From Zygnema cylindricum (Eukaryota > Streptophyta > Zygnematophyceae > Zygnematales > Zygnemataceae): a stretch of DNA of 64,000 nt. Below are positions 47,001-58,395 of the stretch, in pieces. The translations under genes were made by a program, and so were the position numbers. The stretch covers positions 243,812 to 307,811 of the forward strand of contig JBBHKE010001377.1 of NCBI GenBank assembly GCA_037447655.1, given 5' to 3'. A model generated the notes under the pieces. That model saw nothing but the letters and a program-made list of their open reading frames with translations. It ran no database searches and was not told the origin of the DNA. Within the stretch, counting starts at the first letter, position 1; every line of letters starts with the position of its first letter.

Positions 47001-50000
47001 CCTCTTCAGCCCTGGCTGACCGGATTACACCACCGCCACTCGGAAGCCTGTCATAACCAGCCCCAAATGCAGAAACAGGAAGGGAAAAAAAAAGGGAACA
47101 AAAGAGAACAGGACGAAAAAAATTAAAAAACACAGCTTCAGGCGTGTAAAAATATTTGAAAAGAAACTTGCTTGATGATAACAAATAACGCCTGATGATA
47201 TAGTAGTAACTATTCCAGAGAGTCAATCTGGCATTGGTCCAATGTTTCAATTTTTGCAGATCCTTATGCAAATGTGTAACGCATAAAAAAAAGTCAAAAC
47301 GGATTTTGAAACAAATCAGACGGCTAAGGATAAGGGGAATTCAGACTGTTCTCAATACCTTTCTCGATAAACAACAGGGTATGTCCTCACTATGGCAAAT
47401 GCAGTGAGTGGAACAGGACCTTCTGTGCCCTTAATGCATCGAAAAGCCAGTGGAGTTGGATATTTACCTGCAAATTTCCCATTCATTTTACGTACAAAAC
47501 ATGAAACTGTAGTCAGGAGCCACAAGTAAATGTCAATCACCATGGACTTCATTTCACATTTATGTAAAGCAGCTGTGAAATGGATGCAATATCATTCCTT
47601 TGTTTCTTACAAAAGTGAGTCAGAAAAGCTTCACCATCTTCTCTGGAAGAGTAGATTACATGCTTTCAGCATACATTCCAAAAGGTTAGGCCAATTTTGA
47701 TAAAAAAAAGAGGATTATCGCCAAAAAACTTTCCGACTTTCTGAAGAGAATCCATAAGCAACTTCATAGGGCAGATTTGTAACTGATGCTTGACAAGCTC
47801 GTTTAGAACTTACAAGAACCAAGTTTAGTTGACCATTTCACTCGATGTGTACCGTTCACATATAAACTCAGAGACATTGATCTACAAGCCTGCACAGGAA
47901 CCAAACTTGGCATAAACAACGTCATACAAATAACCCTAGTACAGTAATCACTAAGCTTTCAGTACAGAAACCAAGAAAATTAGAAATCTTTGCAATTCTG
48001 ATGATTGGTTTGGGCTCCTGTCATGTGTTGTAGTAAAATCTTGAAATGACACATATGCATTGATAGAGAACTCTTTCCAGGCGTTCATTGGAACAGAAAA
48101 CCATTTAAAAGGAAAGGATTTTTTTTTTCTGAAGTCCAATCACCTCGAGAGGAGGGAGACCTTCGCTGGAGCCTAGCAGCTCAGCTCCATAAACCTACAT
48201 TACCCTCAAATCATGCCCAGGAAAGCTCATTAATCAAACAAATCAAAGATAATTTGACAAGCTCCTCAAACAAGTTGAAGAACCACAACCATTACAAAGA
48301 ACGAGAGCAAGTTGATTGTTGTACAAACGAAACTGCAGAAACATGCTGCAAACGACCACAAATTTGAAGCTGAACATTTCTGTCTTATCACAAAACAAAA
48401 CTGCGAGGTAAATACTCATTTCCTGGAATTCACATCAACTGTGGCCATCAAACGCCTAAAAATGGTATCAATGATCTATATTGACCAGGCACACTCCTTA
48501 TGGGACTCTGCCCTTCATATATACCTCTCCCTCTACTTCTCCCTCTCCCTCCCCCTCTGTCTCTCCCTCTCCATCTCCCTCTCCCTCCTCCCTTTCCCTC
48601 TCCTCCCTCTCCTTCTTACCTCTTCCTCTCCCTCCCTGTCCCTCTCCTCCCTCGCTCTCCTCCCTCGCTCTCCTCCTCTTCCTCTCCTCTCCCTCGCCCT
48701 CTTCCCTTCCCCCTTCCCCTCTCTCCCTCCCTCCCTGTCCCTCTCTCTTCCTCTCATAAGCTGGCGCTTACATTGGAAGATAATTGCAAACAGGAAGAAT
48801 GGACTTCAAGTGCTTCTAAAAGGGTAACAACTGCTTGGAGGTTCAAACTGTGTTCACCTTCTTCAAGCACTTATTCCAGCACAGTTTTTGCTTTGTCCTT
48901 TTTGACAAAGTTTTCACCTAGCTCGAGTTCATTTCTGTGCTATGAGCATTATAGTAATTATTTCACATTAAAACGGATACAAACCGGTATAAAATATAAA
49001 AATTTCAAATTTTTGAAGGATTCAATACTGTTACAGATGAGACTATTTACAGCAGAAAACGACTACGCATTTCCAGCTTTGCAGTCGTTTATTAAGAGAC
49101 TGGCGCAATTATTTTAAGAACTTGGAGTAGAGAATAACCAAAGGAAGAAGAGTGGCTTTCTCAGTTGCCTCACCATTAATTTCTGGCCCACAAACAGCTT
49201 CCCGTCTCGTAAGTAACGAGAAAGAATGCCATCAAGCTGGGCTGGGAGGCAGTACCTGGATGTACATGGTGAACCCGATCATGACATGACCATGTAAACA
49301 GAGTCAGTTTTTTAATGGAAAGTTGCAAAAGAACACATCAGTAAAAACACACTCAATTTCAACTGAAATGCATTAGGCATAGTCCTCGCATCGTGATCGT
49401 AACGAGCTACAGAGACTTCAAAATCATTGCCTTTTAACGAAAATGTTTGTTGTGGTTTAGAAATGCGACAAATAGCCCCCAAAAATGTTGACAAATAACA
49501 TAGACCATAAGATGCTTCATAGTTTAAGCAAAATGGAGCTCCACCAACACCCCAGAAAAGAAAAACCTTCCATCCAAACGAGAAAAACTTCCTCTAACCC
49601 AACAAGAACAACTTCCTCTATCTCAAGGAGAAACTTACCACCCATCTGTCACTTCTATGCGGGCAAGCTCAACCTTCCCTCCTCCAACACTGCCAGAGGA
49701 CATGGTTCCCTCATTTCCTTCATTCTCTTGCCCTGATGGCCCGTTCCCTGCTTCCCTGTGATCTGGATCTCCACCCCGGGAAGAACTAAAAACGCTAGGG
49801 TCCCATCCACGCAATCTTATGGCAGAAATACACAAAACCATTGGCTGTCCAGCAATAACATCTTTCTCCGTGATTTTCCGAATGACCGGTCGATTACCGT
49901 TGTTAATTTCTCGCTCATATCTGCAACAAGCACAAACCAATATACATATGAAAATATATATATTGAAGCCATTATATACAGTAACCATTACATATAGAAA

Positions 50001-53000
50001 TATATGTTGAAACAATTACATATGGAAATATATCATTATTGAAGATAAGCAGTGGTCAACACTATAACTAGCCTTGAAACATGTTACCAGCATTGATGGC
50101 TATAAATCAGCGGTGCTCGACAACACTACTGGCTAATACGGGTACCAAAGTTTTGGCAAAAGTTGGCATAAGTTGTAAGTGGGTCGTTTTTAGCAATTTT
50201 GATTTCTAAATGGCGGTTCTAATGGCAGTTTTCCTCCTTACCGATACTTTAATTGATCCAAAATGTTTTCTTTAGTGAGTAACTGGTTGGCAAAATGGCG
50301 AGGAAAGCGTCGCTCATAGCAAGCCAACTTCCAAACAATCCATCGGTAGTGATTCTCCACCCAACTGCAAATTATCCACAAGTGCGTTACTGACATTCAA
50401 ACACAGACTTAGCTTCAATTATAACAGTAAGTTCAATTAGAAAGTAGGCCACAACTTTGGTTACAGCTGCTCAAATATGATTATCAAAGACACACCAAAT
50501 TAGTAGTATTACATCCATAGCTAAAAAAAAAAACAATGTGTAAGACTTTTTGGACATGGGGGCTTTTACCCTTCTGTTGCAGATTTTGGATCAGCTCCTT
50601 CCTCAATAAGAACTCTCCGCAATTCTTGATGACCCAAATTATTTGATGTGTTTTCCATTCCCTGAGAAGCAGGTTCAGTTATAGTGAACAATTTTGCCGT
50701 ATCGGCAGTCATAACGCGGACCTTTTCAGGCAACAACGAGATCTGCAAACCACAAGAGTGGTTAGAGTGTTATTACAGAAGGGAGAGAGGATGGGGACGA
50801 AAAGGTGGGAGGGTGAGTGTGAGGGGGAGGAAGAGGAAGGGGAGAACTGCTTTGCAGAATAAGCAGTCAATATGAATTCCTTCAGGTAACAACCAGCTCT
50901 GCTAACACAAAGGTGTACTGATAGCAGGTTATTGGGAAAGTGGAAGAGGAAGGGGAGGAGGGAGAATGCGGGAGAGAGTTTTGGAGCGAGGTGGAGGGGA
51001 GCAAGATGGAGACCTGTGGAGAGATAAGAGGGTATGTGGGGGGGGGTGGGGGGAGAAGGGAGGGAGAGAGAGGAGGAGAGATCCTGCCACGACTTGTCAA
51101 AGGCTGGCATGTTCGCATACTCAAAAAAACATCACAAACCTCATATATTTTTGTACTTCAAAGAGGATCATGAGGCCATTTGCCTACTTTTGCTATTACA
51201 GCTGCAATTTTATGTAGTAAGTACAGCGAAATCACTCTACCGCAGGTGTTATGATTGGGTCTTCTGCAATAGAAGAGTGTGAAATGGGATTCATAGTCAC
51301 TGTCAATAAATTGCTATTACAAACAATCTCCAAAATGAGAAATTTTGACCTTGAGAGCTTGAAAACACCAGACTTTAAAGATGCAACTACCTATAAAGGA
51401 GTGCTACTCACCTTCCCATTGTTTAGAGTTCAACACTCTAATTCGAGTTAGTGTTATATGACCCAAAACCATGTATCAGCGTTAATAACACTATCTAGTT
51501 TATTGGCCCTTGATGAGCCATGAGGCAAATACTAATTTGGTGTAAGGAAAGTGTTAACGCTAATAATTCACTAAACTCTAAAAGCCATGGGCGCTGTAGT
51601 GACTTACAGCACAGTCCTGCCCCGGTGGTTCCTCAAAAAAATCGTCCAAGGTCTGTCTATTTGTCATTTCTCTGTACAGATTATGCAATTTTTTCCTTCG
51701 TTGAGTTGTTGGGACAAGTGTCTGCATAGGAATTGGAGGAAGGCCCTCCGTACGCCTTTGTTTGCCCTTAGTAGGCATTGATAATTGTGGAGGCTGGAAA
51801 AAGTTAAATGTTCCGTTACCCGAAGAAAATGGTGCTGATTTTGGAGAGGGAGGAGGGAAACCACCATTTGATGTGACCATAGGATGGAGGGGACTTTCTA
51901 CAAGAAGCCTTGGTGACGAGAACCTGTAGAGGAACCAGAAAGGTCAGAATTTTTCAAGGTAAGAAGATACGGTGTTGTGTAATTGAGAAGTTATGGGATT
52001 AGAGTTGTTGCACTTTGTGCAGAAAAAGCATTAGAACCCAAGTAATGCTTTTTGATACAACAACATCTCGAATATTCTCAACAAAATGATGATCCTTGTG
52101 TCTTTTAAATTTGTTTGTATGGTCAAAGAGGGGTAGGGGGAGGGGGATCCTTGTGTCTTTTAAATTTGTTTGTATGGTCAAAGAGGGGGAGGGGGAGGGG
52201 GAGGGGGAGGAGAAAATCTCATCTTTTTTGAACGATTTGAAATGGACGCATTTACTAGCGGTCCTAGAACCTTTCTGCTGGAATGTAGTTCTGCTCCAGC
52301 CCTGCGAAAATCGTCATGGTTCTCTTTTGAACTCTCTATAGATAACCCCATTTTCTTGCTCCTGAGAAAGTCAATACCAGGATTACTAATCCTTTCACTC
52401 TGACCTCCAGGTGAAACACCTCGAAAGCTGCTGTTAATATCTATTTCCTCCAGACTTCTAATATCATCACCAGCTTCTCCCGAATAACGTGGAACAGTGG
52501 ACACCATTGGAGTTGCTGGGAACGAAAATGGGTCCCCTGGTGAAGCATGAATATTGTTTTGTTTGCCATGAGTAAATTCACAGCTTGTAGTTTCACCACT
52601 AAGGAGTGCTTTTGCTCGATCGTGGCTATCTTCTGAAACAATAATAGCCTTCCCAGTCCCTGTTTGAAACAACGCGAGATCGTTACCCAGAGTTTCTGGA
52701 ACAAGGGACCCGACGTTTGTCCCTTCAGATAAAGAATAGCTTTTGTCCTCAACGAAAAGTGATTTTGCCTTTGCTAAAGCAGCCGTAGAGCTAAGGCTTA
52801 CCAACTTTCCTGAGGCAGTCTTGAGCATGTCTATATTGCAATCTGTAACTTTATCTGTCTCACTCCCTCTTTGAAATAACTCCAAATCGTTACCGAGTAT
52901 CTCTGGAACAAGGCAACCAACGTTTTGCCTTTCAAATAAAGAACCGCTTTTGTTTTCACCGAAAAAGGAATTTGCCTTTGCCAAAGCTGCCGCAGAGCTG

Positions 53001-56000
53001 AGACTTACCGACTTTCCCGAGGCAGTCTTGAACATGTCCATATTGCAATTTTCACCTCTGTCTGTCTCACTCCCTCTTTGAAATAACTCCAAATCGTTAC
53101 CGAGTATCTCTGGAACAAGGCAACCAACGTTTGGCCCTTCAGGTAAAGAACCGCTCTTGTTTTCACCGAAGAGTAATTTTGCCTTTGCTAAAGCTGCCGT
53201 AGAGCTGAGGCTTACCGACTTTTCTGAGGCATTCTTGAACATGTCCATATTGCAATCTTCACCTCTATCAGACTCAATCCCCCTTTGAAATAGCGGCAAA
53301 TCGTTACTGAGTGCCTCTGGATTAAGGCAACCAACGTTTGGCCCTTCAGATAAAGAACAGCTTTTGTCTTCACCGAGAAGTGATTTTGCCTTTGCTAAAG
53401 CTGCCGTAGAGCTGAGGCTTACCGACTTTCCTGAGGCAGTCTTGAACATGTCCATATTGCAATCTTCACGTCTATCTGTCTCGCTACCCCTTTGAAATAA
53501 CGCCAAATCTGGAACAAGGCGACGAAGGTTTGGCCCTTCACACAAAGAACCGCTTTTGTTTTCACCGAAGAGTGATTTTGCGTTTGCTTGTTGAGAAATC
53601 GATTCCTTCTCTCTAGGTTGCTGATTAATTGACCTCGTTGATGTGATGAGCTGTTCTGCAGGTTCTGCAGTGATGGAAGAAGTATATAATTTCCCCATCG
53701 CTGAAGCTGAACTGTTGAAGGGCTCATTCAGCAAAACCATTGCTTTCTCCAATGATGTCGAACATACTGCTTGTACAGGCTTTCCAGGCGCTGTGGAAAA
53801 CAAAGCCGTTTGACATTCATTTTCTGTAATTAAACTGTTGGAATAACCATTCAGCAGTAATTGTGCCCTCTCTATAGATGACACGGATGAAAAACGGACA
53901 GGCTTGCGAGAGGCAGTAGTGAAGAAGCCTGACTGATTGTTCTCCAAGCATGAAGTGGTGAGAGAAGCTCCAATAGCGTATGTCAATTCTCCACTATCTG
54001 CTGGATTTGAAGAAGTGCTTAAGGGCTCGCCAGACAAGACTCTTGCTTTCTGCACAGACATTGCAGTTACTGGCTGAACAGCCTTTCCAGATGCCATAGT
54101 AAAGAGGCCACCTTGACCATCTGTTTCTAACTCCGGACAGGAGAGGGGACTTCCCAACAGGGCCTTTGCTCTCTGAAAGGATGATACTGACGACTGAAGC
54201 ACAGGTTTTCCAGAGGCAGTCATGAGGCTTGTCTGGTCGTCCTCCTGTCCTTCATTTGGAAGAACTACCGCAAGGCAAGCCATCCTCTCCTCATCCACAG
54301 GTATCTCTGAATTCTTGTTCATATCCACCAATAAATTTGCTGCTCTCCCTAAGGAAGTTGCATAAGGTTTTTCAGTAGACTCTCCAGAGTCCGTCGTAAA
54401 AAAGACGCTTAGTGCTTCATTATCTGTGGCCGGATAGATGATGGAATCTTCCAAGAGAGTATTTGCCCTCCGTAAAGATTCTACAGACGGTTGACATACA
54501 GGTTTTTCAGAAGCAGTCTTGGAAAGTTTCTGTCCTTGAGTAAATTGAGCGGCAGAAACCTCCTGAATATTGACTTTTGGTCTCTGCAATGATGATGCAG
54601 ACGGTTGAAAAACCGGCTTTACAGAAGCAGTCTTGAAGAGTCCTGTCTGTCCTTCAGTAGATTGAATGGTAGAAACCTCCTGAAAGTTGACTTTTGGTCC
54701 CTGCAATGATGATGTAAAATCCACAGCCTCCCTGAAAACAGTGCTGCTGAAAGGTGCCTGTTGTTTCAGCAAAACATTCGATTAATGCAATGTGTCATTA
54801 ACCTGGAATGCTAATCAATGACGGACAACACTTGGCCCATTAACATCAAAACCTCATCCTCGCTGAGAAAGGACAACAAAGATTGACAGTATGACTAACC
54901 AGACAACAAATAAGCTAACAAGAGATAGATGGCGTTGCCTTTTGATTCACCATACCAAATTTAGTTAGCACACTCCAGTGCAAAGTTAGCAGAAATAACC
55001 TGCTGAACTTTTGCTGATAGTCAAACACTGAGCTGTCTATTCTTCTGCTTCTTTTCCAGACCAACAACCTCTTCGAGGTCAAACAAGAGCTGTCTTTTGA
55101 AGTAAGAGAAACTAACCTCTCGATATGAAGCCAATGAACGTTTTCGCTTTTGTATCCCACCTCTGGTAACTACTTTTGAAACTTTGCTTGTAATATCCAG
55201 ATCCGCATTTAAACACTTCCATCGGCTTGAGACGTTCAATAGATTCGTAATGTCCTAAAAAACAAGACCAAAGACACACAATGTTCAATTAGCCAAAAAC
55301 CAGCTTAAACGCTAGCAATGGACATACACTCTTCCGAGACTAACGTACTAAAAGGCCAAAGAAGGCGAATTTCTTGCTTTCACAAAAATCGAATTTGTTA
55401 AATTGTCCAGCATGTAACATACTTCTTGCTGTTTAGCAAGCTTTTGCTATTGCTCAATCAAACACACTTTGTTTGATACTAAAACAAATAAAGAACATAC
55501 CATAAAAGTAACATAGAAAACTTACCTGCACCGGGACACGTTGAGTATACAAGAAGTCGGCCACGTCAAAGGAGCCATCAGATGATCCATTTCCGCTCAC
55601 ATTATCTGCAACTGTCAAGCAGGCGGAGAATTTTGCCCTCTCACCCTTCACCCTACTCGCCCCTTCTTCCTCTTTCCCTATCTCTTTCTCTAACTCTTTC
55701 TCTCCTAGCATTCCTCTTTCTCCCTCCTTTACCTCTTTCTTTCCCTCTCCCTCTCCCTCTCCAACTTCGTCAATTGAAATCTTTGAAGGAGCTTTAGAGG
55801 TGCCTATCGCAGAAAACCTCACAGATTCCATGTTACATAAAACAACAGAATCCTTTATTGTCTCTGAACCTTTAAAATCAGTACTAGTCATTTTCACTGT
55901 TTCTGAATGGCCGGGCAGGATATGATTGGCTTTATCATGAACAATATCAGAAGGGCCGAAGGTGTTCCCAAGTTGCTCTCGGATTCTATGACTTTCATCA

Positions 56001-56791
56001 GCTAGATAATGCCTGTCTTCATCATCCCTTTCTGCACATTCAAGAAGAAACTGAAAATGGAACTGTCAATTTTGACAGCAAATTGACGCTCGTTGCATTG
56101 CATGTGATAAGAGCAGACATGTATCCAAATCATGCACAAGGAACAACTACTTGTCATGAGTGTTAACACATTAACTTTGTTAGAATACGGCGTCCTTATT
56201 GCCCGGCAAAAATCACAATATAGGAAAGTACAGAACTTGAATGAAAGAGTATACACAAGCTGAAAGCAAGTTAATCTTGCAACAATTTGGCTCCTTAAAT
56301 TTAAAATTCTCCACTTACCAAAAAATAAACAACCAAAACAGTGTTTAGATTCTGCTACTCTGTACTCCAAGGATTACATTTTTAAATAGTTTACACGTGC
56401 AATTTGCTTCCTTAAACTATTACTCCCAGGTGCCTTGTTGTAAGAAATAAGATGGAAACAATGGTTATTCATAATTTAGAGCTTTCATTGCAACTCTCTG
56501 TAAAACTTTCCAGCAATAGACATGTAGAAAGTAATAATGACATGTGAAGACGTCATTATGTTAGGTAGTTATCTTACCGGAAGGAGAAATACGACTAAGA
56601 AATTCATCCATCTGAGAATCTTCTCCGGCTTCTGTAGCAGACATGCTCTCTGCAAACGAAGGAAGATTATCTTCAAGCAAGTTGTCATCGTCTCCTATTC
56701 TTCTCCTCTTTCGCGACATCTCGCCGTTATATTGTACTATCCAGTCTTCATTGTCCGCCAAAGCTGTTATTTTGTAAATAGGACAAGTCAT
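41076..56791 (-). CDS. BRCA2: BRCA2 homologue, complete, 20 exons
   Basis: Loads RAD51/DMC1 on single-stranded DNA in homologous recombination. Exons: 56791-56578, 56031-55526, 55254-55117, 54757-52347, 51923-51608, 50742-50570, 50364-50242, 49920-49639, 49255-49174, 48194-48144, 47889-47814, 47467-47359, 47047-46976, 46551-46347, 45796-45578, 45197-45040, 44096-44034, 43896-43683, 42647-42477 and 41597-41076. Every phase matches, giving about 2034 residues. Exon 4 carries the BRC repeats. The helical domain has [19 protein letters not shown] (about 1254). OB folds follow: [90 protein letters not shown] and [17 protein letters not shown]. No tower insertion was seen. The end of exon 4 (donor at 52346, GTTATC) is weak and uncertain; so is the start exon. 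Arabidopsis BRCA2 is near 1,150 residues, so this is unusually long. Confidence 0.93.
41650..42075. repeat. ACAAGTAAT/C minisatellite, BRCA2 intron 19
   Basis: Dozens of 9-base units ACAAGTAAC or ACAAGTAAT, with two interruptions, between exons 19 and 20. The purest stretch is 41853-41952. Confidence 0.85.
43195..43285. repeat. GA-rich microsatellite in BRCA2 intron 18
   Basis: Purine tract of GAGAGGA and GGGAGGGA units with no coding potential. Confidence 0.8.
44130..44400. repeat. ATTACATT-type minisatellite in BRCA2 intron 16
   Basis: Irregular 5- to 10-base units of ACATTACATT, TAGATTACAT and similar. No reading frame or inverted ends. Confidence 0.75.
44747..44931. mobile_element. TA-target MITE (185 bp), BRCA2 intron 16
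   Basis: Left end CACCACCCATCACTAGTTCG, right end CTCTAATAGCGATGGAAAGTG, with TA at both borders. The interior CAACGTGGTTCATTATGGGCC is a variant of the ACGTGGC/GGTCCAC core of the 199-bp class. Confidence 0.8.
48520..48760. repeat. CTCCCT-rich tract, BRCA2 intron 9
   Basis: Pyrimidine tract of CTCCCTCTCC units on the plus strand between exons 9 and 10. Long serine/proline/leucine frames here are artefacts. Confidence 0.85.
50775..51085. repeat. GGGAGG-rich tract, BRCA2 intron 5
   Basis: Two purine-rich blocks (50775-50845 and 50940-51080), the second with a G run (GGGGGGGTGGGGGGAG). Non-coding. Confidence 0.75.
51426..51596. mobile_element. MITE (about 171 bp), BRCA2 intron 5, next to a splice donor
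   Basis: In reverse orientation it matches the MITE at 44747-44931 through GAATTATTAGCGTTAACA, ACACCAAATTA.TATTTG and GGGCCAATAAA. The right border GCGCTG is followed by TA. It ends nine bases from the donor of BRCA2 exon 5 at 51607. The left end is degraded, so that border is approximate. Confidence 0.65.
52091..52200. repeat. 55-bp tandem duplication in BRCA2 intron 4
   Basis: Two near-identical copies begin GATCCTTGTGTCTTTTAAAT at 52091 and 52146. The second runs into a GGGGGA repeat. Confidence 0.9.
52600..54757 (-). repeat. BRC repeat array within BRCA2 exon 4
   Basis: About twelve BRC-like units are read in order. Consensus in this gene is F-x-T-A-S-G-K-x-V then L-x-x-A-x-x-L-L. Examples: [63 protein letters not shown] and [14 protein letters not shown]. 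Units with FKTA keep the RAD51-contact FxxA motif. Others have lost it ([17 protein letters not shown]). Four neighbouring units (about 52630-53560) repeat every 207 bases at the DNA level with their linkers and are very alike, while the upstream units are diverged. Confidence 0.88.
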
Positions 56792-57210
56792 TTTTTGTTG
56801 CTCGATTTGCAAATTACAAAAGAATGTCTGGGTTTTATCACATATGGTCCCTCAAACATAAAGATTATGCAAGAATAAACGCTATTTGATAGGAATAGCG
56901 AGGCACAATTAACTGGCTTCCTCGCATCGCCGTGCTAGATGTGCGATTCAAAAGTCCTGGCTAACCTAATTCAGACTATACCTTTCAATGCTTAACCTAA
57001 TTCAAAAGTTCAATTCAAAACTTCACATATTTCAAAAACTCTATGGCGCCAAAACAGAGTCATTCATGCTTTGAGTTCATTTAGTGTAAACAGTACGGTA
57101 ATTGACTTCAATAAAGTACAATATTGTAACGTACAGTACTGTAGTTTTAGGATTGTCATAATTTAGCGTGGCATTTCGCAGTATCGACGACGGTATTGAG
57201 ACCTTGGTGG
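56792..57210. other. BRCA2 upstream region
   Basis: Promoter-side flank of BRCA2 up to the hAT-like element. GTACAGTACTGTA-type text at 57090-57145. No motif can be assigned with confidence. Confidence 0.4.
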
Positions 57211-57452
57211 CAGAGGTCGCAAAAGTCAAAAAAAAATATACCCGAAACCGACCGTTTTTTTTTTTTCAAAATCTGAGTAACCGACGCCCGACCGAGTTTT
57301 GTCACGCTCCAAAATTGTTAACCGCTAACCGACCGTCGTTTACGAAAAAAAAAATTAACCGAATCTTGATTTTTCGCGACTAACCGTGCCCGCCCGTAAC
57401 CGAAAAAGTACAAAATTAATCAATGTACGACGCAATAAGCCAATAATTACGA

Positions 57453-58140
57453 TTTGTCGCGTTCCCTAAGATTTGCGAAATGAATAGTGTACTACTGTGT
57501 CAGATTTGCGACGCTTTGTCGCGTTGCCTAAGATTTGCGAAATGAATATTGTACTACACCGCGAATCGTAATTAGAGTAAATTACTCTAATTCGGTCGCT
57601 CGAAATTTTGACTGTATCACATCAAATAGAGTAATCGATTCTAATTTTTTCATTATTCTAATTTAGGTAAGGTTTAATTAGCGTTTTTAATTCTAATATA
57701 TTTGTTCGTTTTAAATAGTGTGGAGTACGGACGACGTCCGACCGTGCAAAATTGTACTTTTATAAGTAAAAAAGTACAAATAACGATTTAATACAGGCCA
57801 TTATCATGTAACTGCGTTTTAACAAAACGCGTAGTGCGAACGTCATAGTGACGATAAACTGTACGTTTTGTCAGATTCTGTACGAATACCTTATTTACAG
57901 TAGAGGATATTAACTTGCCAAATTAGAGTACAATAAATTAGAGTAAATTCCTTTTTGAATATCACATAAACTAGAGTAAATTACTCTAATTATTTTTTTC
58001 TCTTTTTTTACTCTAATTTTTTCATTACTCTAATTACGATGTGCGGTGTACCGTGTCAGATTTGTGACGCTTTGTCGCGTTCCCTTTGATTTGCGAAATA
58101 AATAGCTTACTACAGTACCGTGTCAGATTTGCGACGCTAA
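57453..58140. repeat. Three about 62-bp tandem units in the hAT-like element
   Basis: The unit runs TTGTCGCGTT(C/G)CCTAAG, ATTTGCGAAATGAATA, GTACTAC.GTGTCAG, ATTTGCGACGC. The first unit (57454-57514) is intact; the second is interrupted at GTACTA by the MITE; the third (58073-58136) lies after it. Confidence 0.85.
57557..58048. mobile_element. TA-target MITE (492 bp) nested in the hAT-like element
   Basis: Begins CACCGCGAATCGTAATTAG and ends TAATTACGATGTGCGGTG, TA on both sides. It is the inverted relative of 26155-26639. Comparison with the neighbouring tandem unit shows the empty site GTACTAC.GTGTCAG, so only TA was duplicated on insertion. Confidence 0.92.
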
Positions 58141-58395
58141 TCATGATGTCACGTACTTCCACGATGCCAAAGAGTACAAAGTACAAGAATGTTGGATTAT
58201 AGGGACAGTACAAAATTTTCATTTTTTTTGGTTTTTTGGTTGACCGACCGTAACCGACCGTTTTTTTTTTCCTGGTGAATCAACCGACCGTAACCGCCCG
58301 ACCCCCAAAATTTGGCAACCGAATCCGTTCCGGATCCGGCGCGGGCGGTCGGTTAACGGTCGGTCACGGTTTCGGTTGACCGTTTGCGACCTCTG

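Larger units (their letters stand above)
57211..58395. mobile_element. hAT-like non-autonomous element with 8-bp target duplications
   Basis: The left end starts CAGAGGTCGCAAA and the right end is its reverse complement (TTTGCGACCTCTG). Both continue inwards with ccGAAACCG and many ACCGACCGT motifs. The octamer CTTGGTGG stands directly outside each end (57203-57210 and 58396-58403). An 8-bp duplication with a CAG start is the signature of the hAT superfamily. No transposase frame is present. The interior holds three tandem units of about 62 bp, one of which is split by a MITE. Confidence 0.9.

Noticed and set aside
48760-48890. Extra BRCA2 exon in intron 9
   Set aside because: The translated stretch does not match the OB-fold text expected there; exons 9 and 10 join in phase without it.
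48312-49117. Two overlapping frames of 170-205 codons, plus strand
   Set aside because: Low-complexity CTCCCT translation in a BRCA2 intron; no conserved feature.
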